From NCBI RefSeq assembly GCF_014762705.1, contig NZ_JABURL010000036.1, positions 56,625 through 120,624 on the forward strand: DNA of 64,000 nucleotides, written 5' to 3'. The notes beneath the pieces were generated by a model. The model made no database searches, was not told the DNA's origin, and saw nothing but the letters and a program-made list of their open reading frames with translations. This DNA comes from Cyclobacterium sp. (GTDB lineage: Bacteria > Bacteroidota > Bacteroidia > Cytophagales > Cyclobacteriaceae). Positions 57,427 to 64,000 of this stretch are shown here, one piece after another (the stretch's first letter is position 1; each line of letters begins with the position of its first letter). A program made the translations under genes and the position numbers.

Positions 57427-58605
57427 CTATTTCGCTTCCAAAGCTTTTACATAAGCTGCTACACTTTTGTCCAGTCCAAAATAATGGGTTCCAACTTTTC
57501 TGATAGCGGATTTGGATTGAATGGCCAGGGTTTCCAGCCAGGAATGCAAGGCTGCATCATTACCACTGTACATAAAACAGGCAGGCTCCCCTTCCAAATC
57601 AATGGATAGGTCCCCAATTTCTTCGGATACAATGACAGGCAAGCCGGAAAGCAGGTACTCCCCCACCTTGATGGGTGCCAATCCTGTCAGGCTGGGAGCT
57701 GATTTCCGCAAACTGAGGCCCAGGTCTCCAGCGGCATAATAATCAGGAATACAGGTAAATGGAACAGTTTTGATCCAAACTAATCCCCGGAGATAATCCG
57801 GTATTTGAGCAGACAGGGTATGGTGATTTCGAACAAGAAAAAGAATCCGGCTGTCAGCATCAAACTGGTAATGGGACCAAAAAAGCCGCAACATTTCTTC
57901 CAGTTGATAAGGTGGCCCCAAACTACCTGAATAGATCCATAACAGGCTGTTATCCTTTATACCCAATTCCCTGCGGATCCTGGCCCTTTTGGCAGGATTC
58001 GGTTTAAAAAAACCGGAATCCCGGCCATTGCTGACCTTGTAAAACTTTGATGGGCTCAAAACGGGATTTGATCGGAGGTGGAATTGAATGGCTTTTTCCG
58101 TTCTTGTCAACACTTTATCGGCATGGATCAGCATTTTTGTTTCCGCCCTTTTCAACCAGCGGTATTGCAGGCTGCCGGGTTTTAAACCAGCAAAATCCAC
58201 CCTTTCTTGAATGGGTAAACCATCGGCATCAAAAACAAGCTGTATGCCCTTTAACCATCCCCGGAGCTGATTGACCATCATGGCAGGGAGCGTAGACCTG
58301 GGCATCAAACAGGTAATGGGCTGATTTTGGACGTACCTTTTAATGTTTCGTTTCCCTAGTATGATGGTCCGCAATACACCAAGGGTAACAGTGGGTTTTC
58401 TGTGAACAAAAACATGCTGGTAAACAATCCCCATATCCTTTGCGACAGTGCGGATCCTTTCCACTTCGCCGGCATCTGCCCAGGAAAACTGCATGACATG
58501 AAACTGCCAGTTTCGCCTGGCCTGAATGCCTTTAAAGATCGGGAAAAACAGGTTTTCCAGGTAGTTGGTTTGATCAGAGTCCCAGGTAATAAACAGGATA
58601 TTCAT
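57427..58605 (-). CDS. GT4-like glycosyltransferase
   Basis: A 392-residue soluble protein with a GT-B layout: an N-terminal domain (NILFITWDSDQTNYLENLFFP), a linker and a C-terminal domain with WIYSGSLGPPYQLEEM and the donor-binding GEYLLSGLPVIVSEEIGDL. It would add a sugar to the growing glycan. The donor is unknown. It is in the cluster between a second glycosyltransferase gene and the copy 1 membrane protein gene. Confidence 0.75.
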   Translation of the reverse strand: MNILFITWDSDQTNYLENLFFPIFKGIQARRNWQFHVMQFSWADAGEVERIRTVAKDMGIVYQHVFVHRKPTVTLGVLRTIILGKRNIKRYVQNQPITCLMPRSTLPAMMVNQLRGWLKGIQLVFDADGLPIQERVDFAGLKPGSLQYRWLKRAETKMLIHADKVLTRTEKAIQFHLRSNPVLSPSKFYKVSNGRDSGFFKPNPAKRARIRRELGIKDNSLLWIYSGSLGPPYQLEEMLRLFWSHYQFDADSRILFLVRNHHTLSAQIPDYLRGLVWIKTVPFTCIPDYYAAGDLGLSLRKSAPSLTGLAPIKVGEYLLSGLPVIVSEEIGDLSIDLEGEPACFMYSGNDAALHSWLETLAIQSKSAIRKVGTHYFGLDKSVAAYVKALEAK

Positions 58606-58660
58606 AGGGATAAATTTTGAAAATTAAGGAACCCTCTTGCTAACCAGGTAAGGTATTGAT

Positions 58661-59746
58661 TCAGGTATTTTCAGCATTGTCGTTTGCAGGAGTACTCACC
58701 AGGGCCAGCATTTTTTGAAAATTGCCAGCCAGGGTATACTTCTCCATGACCAACTCGTAGCCTTTTGTACCAAAGGCCTCACGCATTTCCCAATCGCTTA
58801 TCAATTTACCCAGGAATTCCACCCATTCCTCCTGCGTATCAGCCAGGAAGCCATTGACACCATGCTGCACTACTTCCCTGTTCATTCCTACCGGAGAAGC
58901 CACTACCGGCAATCCACAGGCCATATACTGGATAAGTTTATAGGCACATTTCCCCCTTTCCCAGGGGTTATCCGGCAGGGGCATGATTCCTATATCTATC
59001 TTTAACAGACCGTCTGCTTCTCCTTCCTCGGTCCAGGGAATAAGCTCCTGATTTCCGGAAAAATGAGACAATTCCTTTCCAGTAATTAATAAAAGTTTTA
59101 TGAAAAAGTTTTGTTGGATCTTTTCCAAAAATGGTACTACTGATTCGAGATATTTAAGGTTTACAGGTGGCCCAATCCATCCAATAGTAGTTATGAGTTT
59201 TGCACTGTGAACCTTCTTCTGATACCTATTCGGATCAATTACTGTTGGCAAACGAAGGATACTTTTTGCACCTGATGCACGGGCTTTCATAGCCAAATAT
59301 TCATTTCCGACGATGACTTTATTTGCCATTTTCATTACTCGGGAAATTTTATTGGGCATAAAATTTCTAACAATAAATAACTCACTATTATCATAATTAT
59401 GAAAAATAGCATCATCATAATCCACCAAATATCCTTTCAATTTGCTCAATACTAGTTCTGGAAAAGAAGGTAAAAAAGGGAAGATCTCCTTTTCTACAAA
59501 AACATAATCATATTTCGAAACTGTAAACAAAACCCTAAATCTCCTTAAATAGAAAAAAAGTAAATTCAATATCCCTATTTTTTTGCCAACATAAAGATTA
59601 GCCAGATAGTTATCATTGAAAAACGATGAAACAGTAACATGATATCCTGCTCTCTCCCAATTAGGAATAAACTGAAAAGTCCTTAACCTGCTACTAGCAC
59701 CTTTTCTAGGATATTTGGTTAGGAAAATTATTCTTTTTGATTTCAA
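58661..59746 (-). CDS. GT4-like glycosyltransferase
   Basis: A 361-residue GT-B enzyme: RIIFLTKYPRKGASSRLRTFQF at the start, TTIGWIGPPVNLKYL in the linker, and C-terminal KLIQYMACGLPVVASPVGMN as the nucleotide-sugar site. Sugar specificity is unknown. It overlaps the upstream membrane protein gene by 4 bp, so the two are translationally coupled. Confidence 0.78.
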   Translation of the reverse strand: MKSKRIIFLTKYPRKGASSRLRTFQFIPNWERAGYHVTVSSFFNDNYLANLYVGKKIGILNLLFFYLRRFRVLFTVSKYDYVFVEKEIFPFLPSFPELVLSKLKGYLVDYDDAIFHNYDNSELFIVRNFMPNKISRVMKMANKVIVGNEYLAMKARASGAKSILRLPTVIDPNRYQKKVHSAKLITTIGWIGPPVNLKYLESVVPFLEKIQQNFFIKLLLITGKELSHFSGNQELIPWTEEGEADGLLKIDIGIMPLPDNPWERGKCAYKLIQYMACGLPVVASPVGMNREVVQHGVNGFLADTQEEWVEFLGKLISDWEMREAFGTKGYELVMEKYTLAGNFQKMLALVSTPANDNAENT

Positions 59747-61017
59747 CTTAACGGGTAATATTTAGATTTCGGATCACCATTTGTATTGAAGTATTTTTTT
59801 TTCGAAATAATAATTTTTTCTCTTCTCAAGTAAAATTTTTGTTTATCTACATATCTTAGGTATCGTATTTTCTTATCATATGCAATTAGAAAAAAACAAA
59901 ATAAGACGAAATAAATCATGGTCATGTTTTTCATCCGCATTATAATCCCAAGATTGCTTAAGGAATTAGAGAAAGCAATAGCAATAGGGATGAAGGCAAT
60001 TATTCCTGTCTTTAAAAACACGGGCATATCTCGAAAGGCTTCAATTTTCCAGTATCTAATTGTAAAAAATGATAACCACAGATAAAGAATATTCTCGAAT
60101 CCGCTCAAAAAAGACATGATGTTATGCGCATCAAAAAATAATGGCCTGTACATGTAGGTAAAAAGTTTATAAGGGAGAGAATATGAGGAAATATCAATGG
60201 CAGAACCGACTCTGTCTTCATTAAGGAACCCTGCCTTTTTTGCAGCAAAAGCCTCTAATGTGTCTAACGAAAAATCATCAATTTTCAAAAATGATAAGGT
60301 GGATGAACTAAGATAGACCGATGCCGACATTCCAAGAACAACAAGAAAAATTTTATACGATCTTTGAATATCTGATCCTAGAATCACAGCAAGAGCTCCT
60401 GCAGTAACAAAAGCAAACCCCATATGAGGCCTGGCCATATAAACAAAAAATAGTGCCAAAACTCCTTGAAGCCATCGGCTTTTATAATTTTGTATGGCGT
60501 ACAGAAACCATGCTATTCCCCAGAAGCAAATAGCATCTTTACCTACTCCGGCAGACCAAAAGTGCAGGTTTGGTAAAAAAAAAATTAAGGGGAATAATTT
60601 AACTTGAAATATGGTGTAGTTGCTTGGCCATAATTTGGCTGTGAGTATGAATAAGTACCGGAGTCCGATAAAACCCAAAATCCCATATAAAAAATTGCCA
60701 GTAAAATAACCCAGACCCAGTAATCGGCTCGGTATGTAATTTAACCATAAAATAAAAGTTGTACTCGTACCAAAAAATTCGTTCCACGTTTCGTAGTGAA
60801 TTGGAACCTGTTCCATTAAATAATGCCAGTAACCATACGAATCTCCACCGGAAAAATGAATGTAAGCAGTGAAAAACACTACGAATAACAAATGATATCC
60901 TAATAAAAAATGAAGTGTTTTAATATATTTTGATGGAATTCCTTGTTTTTTAACGGCTGATTCGTTGCTTTTAAAAACAAAAATAAGGGCAATGAAAATA
61001 ACAATAACGTCTAACAC
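59743..61017 (-). CDS. Polytopic membrane protein of the polysaccharide cluster, copy 2
   Basis: A 424-residue membrane protein with about ten helices, a paralogue of the protein at 56248-57423 (shared FFLPNLHFWSAGVGKDA, SRLLGLGYFTGNFLYG and the closing segment LSNLGIIMRMK). It has a longer Lys/Tyr-rich tail. A Wzy-like polymerase or a flippase-linked role is likely but not shown. It is coupled to a glycosyltransferase gene on its downstream side by a 4-bp overlap and follows another by 15 bp. Confidence 0.65.
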   Translation of the reverse strand: MLDVIVIFIALIFVFKSNESAVKKQGIPSKYIKTLHFLLGYHLLFVVFFTAYIHFSGGDSYGYWHYLMEQVPIHYETWNEFFGTSTTFILWLNYIPSRLLGLGYFTGNFLYGILGFIGLRYLFILTAKLWPSNYTIFQVKLFPLIFFLPNLHFWSAGVGKDAICFWGIAWFLYAIQNYKSRWLQGVLALFFVYMARPHMGFAFVTAGALAVILGSDIQRSYKIFLVVLGMSASVYLSSSTLSFLKIDDFSLDTLEAFAAKKAGFLNEDRVGSAIDISSYSLPYKLFTYMYRPLFFDAHNIMSFLSGFENILYLWLSFFTIRYWKIEAFRDMPVFLKTGIIAFIPIAIAFSNSLSNLGIIMRMKNMTMIYFVLFCFFLIAYDKKIRYLRYVDKQKFYLRREKIIISKKKYFNTNGDPKSKYYPLS

Positions 61018-61032
61018 TTAAATTTCAATTAA

Positions 61033-62124
61033 TCATTCAATTTTTTCGCGATAAAGCTTAAGCAGTTCATTCTTGTATTTTTTTAAAGTAAATTTTTTCT
61101 CTGCAACTGCTTTTGCATTTTTCCCGATCAACCGCCTCTCTTCTTCAGTCAAATCCAAAACGAATTGCATATTTTTAATCAAATCAACTGAATCATAAGG
61201 ATCTACTAAAAATCCGGTTTGAGTTGTTATTATTTCTCCAGGTCCACCCACTTTCGTAGCAATTACCGGAAGGCTACAAAGCATTGCTTCAACCAGTGAT
61301 AAGGAGAAACCTTCTGAGAAAGAAGGCAGAACGAATGCATCCATTTTACATAAAAAAGGAACAACATTTTCTTGGTAACCAAAAAAGATAACTTTTCCTA
61401 TTAATCCCTTTTTTGCAACCAAATATTTAAGAGATTCTAATTCAGGACCCTCACCGATAATCCATAATTGCAAGGATTGGTGTTTATCGGTAGGTCTTAA
61501 AACTGAAAAGGATTTAATAAGGGTTGATAAATTTTTAATGGGTGTCAACCTACAAGTAATACCAAAAATAAAATCATTTCCTTTGCTGCTTTTATTTTTA
61601 GCCAATAATAACCCTGTTTTTAATTCAACAGGGTTATAAATCACTCGAATTTTGTTTGCAGGTACTTCCCCTAAAGCTATTAATTTATCCTTTACTGCGT
61701 TTGAAATTGCCACTAAGTCGTGAGCTACTAAATAAACGAAAAAGAAAATGATCTTCCATTTACGATCATGCGCGGGGTAACCTATCTCCTCACCTATCCT
61801 ATGAGGTACTCCAGCCATCCAGGAAGCTAACAAACCGTGAAAATTAGCCTCAGAGCCAGAACAATGAACTACATCTGGAGAAATTGATTTAAGCTTCCTG
61901 AAAATCAAAAAAATCAGCAAAAAATTAGGGATTTTCGAATTCTTTGAAAACCCGATCACTTCAATACCAATATTCTGGATCTCTTTGGAAATCTTTCCTT
62001 TTTTACCTAAAACCAAGATGGTCAGATCATGCTCAACGTCATTAACGAAAGCTTTACTTGTCAAGAATAAACGCCTTTCAACTCCTCCAAAATCTAACTC
62101 AGAAACAATCCGAATGATTTTCAT
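61033..62124 (-). CDS. GT4-family glycosyltransferase
   Basis: A 363-residue GT-B enzyme with MKIIRIVSELDFGGVERRLF at the start, ITCRLTPIKNLSTLIKSF, then IIGEGPELESLKYLV and FVLPSFSEGFSLSLVEAM, which includes the E-x7-E donor motif. It probably adds a hexose. It is followed downstream by the copy 2 membrane protein gene. Confidence 0.85.
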   Translation of the reverse strand: MKIIRIVSELDFGGVERRLFLTSKAFVNDVEHDLTILVLGKKGKISKEIQNIGIEVIGFSKNSKIPNFLLIFLIFRKLKSISPDVVHCSGSEANFHGLLASWMAGVPHRIGEEIGYPAHDRKWKIIFFFVYLVAHDLVAISNAVKDKLIALGEVPANKIRVIYNPVELKTGLLLAKNKSSKGNDFIFGITCRLTPIKNLSTLIKSFSVLRPTDKHQSLQLWIIGEGPELESLKYLVAKKGLIGKVIFFGYQENVVPFLCKMDAFVLPSFSEGFSLSLVEAMLCSLPVIATKVGGPGEIITTQTGFLVDPYDSVDLIKNMQFVLDLTEEERRLIGKNAKAVAEKKFTLKKYKNELLKLYREKIE

Positions 62125-62203
62125 AAAAGGAAGAGAAAATATTTAATCATAAAGAGCTTAAATAAATAACTTTTTGAATAAATAATATTCAGATCAACAA
62201 TTC

Positions 62204-63073
62204 TTAGAGTCGAATTGCACCCTTCATGTAAAAACACAGATGCTTTTCATATCTCTTCTGTGCAGTTGGATCTTCATACCATTTTTTAGGTTGAATGATT
62301 ATTTTTCCGGAATGAGAATTTAGCCTGGCTGCCCACCAACTAAAGGTACTATTCGAGATAATTTGATGCCGGCACTTTCGCATTAAATCAAATTCCAGGA
62401 AATCAACTCCATTAACTTCATCAGAAACTAATGTAGAACTTTCAGGCAGTGACAGATGAGAATTAACCCATTCAACATCATCCGTAAAAATAAAAAATTG
62501 AGGAAAAGAAATTGTTTGTTCAATAAATTCAATTGCATTCTGAAAATATTCGATGGTTGTCAACCCAAAATAATTTAAGTAATCAGAATTTTTAGCATAA
62601 TCACCTCTACGAATATGAACAGCTACAGACTCACAATTATTGATTATTCTTAAAACGGAACGATACGCTTCAGATTGAAATGTGGATTTTAATTGTATAT
62701 GTTCCCTCATAATACCAACTACTGAATCAAAATAAATGTGTGCATTCCAATAACCTCTAAGATAAAGATTATTTTGATTCGGAATGGGTACTACTTGACC
62801 TTCTGTTTCTTCAAAATAATGATGGTATCCCAATGGGCCGAGCCATTTATCTAAGCGAAGTGCATAGTCGGAGGCAAAAAAATTTATTCCTTTTCTCGGT
62901 AAATGCAAAATTTTAATTTGAAATTTATTCAAAACGAATTGCCTATCTTTTGAAATATTATACCAATGAATGTCAGATGCTAACCGAGATTTTCTCTCTT
63001 CGGCCAATTTTAATCCAAAAGCGTATTGAAAAAGTTGATTTCCGAGACCTCCCAAGAATTTAATTATAATCAT
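62204..63073 (-). CDS. Alpha-1,2-fucosyltransferase-like GT11 enzyme
   Basis: A 289-residue GT11 enzyme that would transfer fucose from GDP-fucose. It has GGLGNQLFQYAFG (8-20), the GDP-fucose motif HIRRGDY (153-159) and SNSTFSWWAA near 240-250, all conserved in the family. Its ATG overlaps the preceding glycosyltransferase stop by 4 bp. It adds fucose as a likely component of the surface glycan. Confidence 0.9.
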   Translation of the reverse strand: MIIIKFLGGLGNQLFQYAFGLKLAEERKSRLASDIHWYNISKDRQFVLNKFQIKILHLPRKGINFFASDYALRLDKWLGPLGYHHYFEETEGQVVPIPNQNNLYLRGYWNAHIYFDSVVGIMREHIQLKSTFQSEAYRSVLRIINNCESVAVHIRRGDYAKNSDYLNYFGLTTIEYFQNAIEFIEQTISFPQFFIFTDDVEWVNSHLSLPESSTLVSDEVNGVDFLEFDLMRKCRHQIISNSTFSWWAARLNSHSGKIIIQPKKWYEDPTAQKRYEKHLCFYMKGAIRL

Positions 63074-64000
63074 CGAAACTTAAATAATCGGATAACAAAT
63101 TTTAAAAAAAAAGGAATTTCCAATTTATAAACCTCATAATAGGAAAAAATATCTGCCATACGCCTGGCTAGGGGTATCTGCAACCTGTGCGGGTGAATAC
63201 CAAATCTTGATTTCCACAGCAAGTGAAATAAATACTTAATAAATTTAGTAAAGCTAGGTTTATCAAAAGGTAAGTTCATATCGGGAAAAACTTCAAGATG
63301 AACTGGCCAACAAGAAAAAACTGCAAACGTTAACTTTTTTATATAATTAAGATTGGTTTTAGAAGCGGAAATCAAATGATTCACCTTCAACCCGGGAGCG
63401 ATTCCAGCTGAATAGCCTAATAGTATTCCAGCATATACAAGTTGACTATCCCCACCGCTACTTAAAATTTTACCTTGTCGATCCACAGCGGTCATTCTTT
63501 TCGTGTCAACTAGATATAAATAATGATCAGCTACCCTTCGATGGAGACACATTCCGGTTCCCGGAGGATAATAAGGCATCCATTTTTTCTCATCTCCAAA
63601 ACAAATTTCCTTTACTGACTTTTCTTGAAATACTCCTCTATAATTTTCAACCCATTTTGGAGCAGCATCATCAAATACTACTGAAATAAACCCGGGACCC
63701 CAAACGCCTACATTTGGAAAATTTTCAATCAAACTTTCAAATCGAATTAGGTAATTTGAATCTAGTTGGTTATCGTCATCAACACAAATTAAATACTCAC
63801 CTTTTGCAGCTTGAAAACCAGCTTTTCGAGCAAAAGTTAAACCCTGACATTCTTCTTTAATAAAGTGAAAAGGAAATCCTATTAATTCCTGGTTAAGACA
63901 CTCATACCAGGCATTGGTACTATTATTATCAACTATAAGATACTCAACGTAAAAATTATCAGGAAGTATAAGCGATTTAATAGACTTTAAAACTTTTCTA
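63070..64000 (-). CDS. GT2 glycosyltransferase, N-terminus outside window
   Basis: The last gene is cut by the right edge. The frame has no stop to 64000, and upstream of the TTG at 63732 it continues with typical GT2 sequence: YLIVDNNSTN, FARKAGFQAAKGEYLICVDDDNQLD with the DxD-type metal motif, then VGVWGPGF. This is a family 2 enzyme, not a short protein starting at 63732. The C-terminal part (from about 63300 down) is less conserved. It overlaps the fucosyltransferase gene by 4 bp. Confidence 0.85.
   Translation of the reverse strand, partial: RKVLKSIKSLILPDNFYVEYLIVDNNSTNAWYECLNQELIGFPFHFIKEECQGLTFARKAGFQAAKGEYLICVDDDNQLDSNYLIRFESLIENFPNVGVWGPGFISVVFDDAAPKWVENYRGVFQEKSVKEICFGDEKKWMPYYPPGTGMCLHRRVADHYLYLVDTKRMTAVDRQGKILSSGGDSQLVYAGILLGYSAGIAPGLKVNHLISASKTNLNYIKKLTFAVFSCWPVHLEVFPDMNLPFDKPSFTKFIKYLFHLLWKSRFGIHPHRLQIPLARRMADIFSYYEVYKLEIPFFLKFVIRLFKFR

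Noticed and set aside
63070..63732. A complete short 220-residue protein starting at 63732
   Set aside because: That start is a TTG inside an open frame that continues with clear GT2 motifs to the window edge, so the gene is a truncated GT2.

Overview
The window looks like a stretch of chromosome from a member of the Bacteroidota, most likely Cytophagales and perhaps close to Cyclobacteriaceae. The evidence is a SusC/SusD pair with an adjacent hybrid two-component regulator, LytS/LytR-type regulators, Bacteroidota-type promoter elements (TTTG, about 18 bp, TAnnTTTG), many lipoproteins with a short lipobox, and the near absence of clear Shine-Dalgarno sites. The family placement is inference. 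I saw no rRNA, tRNA, CRISPR array or transposase gene.

Layout. 0-5 kb: the 3' part of nirB, then nirD, a terminator, and a NarX/NarL-like sensor-regulator pair, which fits nitrite assimilation and nitrate/nitrite sensing. 5-14 kb (minus strand): a run holding a flavin oxidoreductase, a membrane 4Fe-4S protein, a cellulose-synthase-like GT2, a DPM-like GT2, a lipoprotein and a polyprenol-type (GT87-like) glycosyltransferase, preceded by a PAS histidine kinase. 14.5-29 kb: a sialic acid utilisation locus (susC, susD, N-acetylneuraminate lyase, a fused NanM-type mutarotase plus Na+ symporter, sialidase) with a divergent hybrid two-component regulator. 29-34.6 kb (minus strand): a SbnA-like PLP enzyme, a large FAD/NAD(P)-binding protein, a Y4yA-type PLP decarboxylase and a stress-type SDR, a candidate small-molecule pathway. 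34.6-37.7 kb: an AT-rich gene desert, a coiled-coil lipoprotein, PspC and MsrAB. 37.7-42.4 kb: a LytS/LytR pair and a TonB-dependent outer-membrane protein.

42.4-50.6 kb holds a GH130-like lipoprotein, an OmpA/propeller protein, a deoxyhypusine-synthase-like enzyme, an OmpH/Skp-like lipoprotein with a good promoter, an unusual intergenic repeat array, a histone-deacetylase-fold enzyme and several small proteins. 50.7-55.1 kb holds a Tat-exported enolase-superfamily dehydratase, an mgsA-pfkA operon and an ECF sigma factor. 55.3-64 kb (minus strand, running off the right edge) is a surface polysaccharide cluster with glycosyltransferases, a fucosyltransferase, two paralogous polytopic membrane proteins and a polysaccharide deacetylase. 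Its promoter-proximal part looks more AT-rich than the rest.

How the genes may work together. In the sialic acid locus the sialidase would release alpha-Neu5Ac, the periplasmic mutarotase half of the fusion would convert it to the beta anomer, its own membrane half would import it, and the lyase would split it to ManNAc and pyruvate. The most unusual items are the mutarotase-symporter fusion, the three-enzyme PLP/FAD/PLP operon, the redox-plus-glycosyltransferase operon, a TGACG-N4-CGTCA palindrome found twice around that operon, and a roughly 86-bp-period array of TTAAGGGTTAA motifs at 47 kb.
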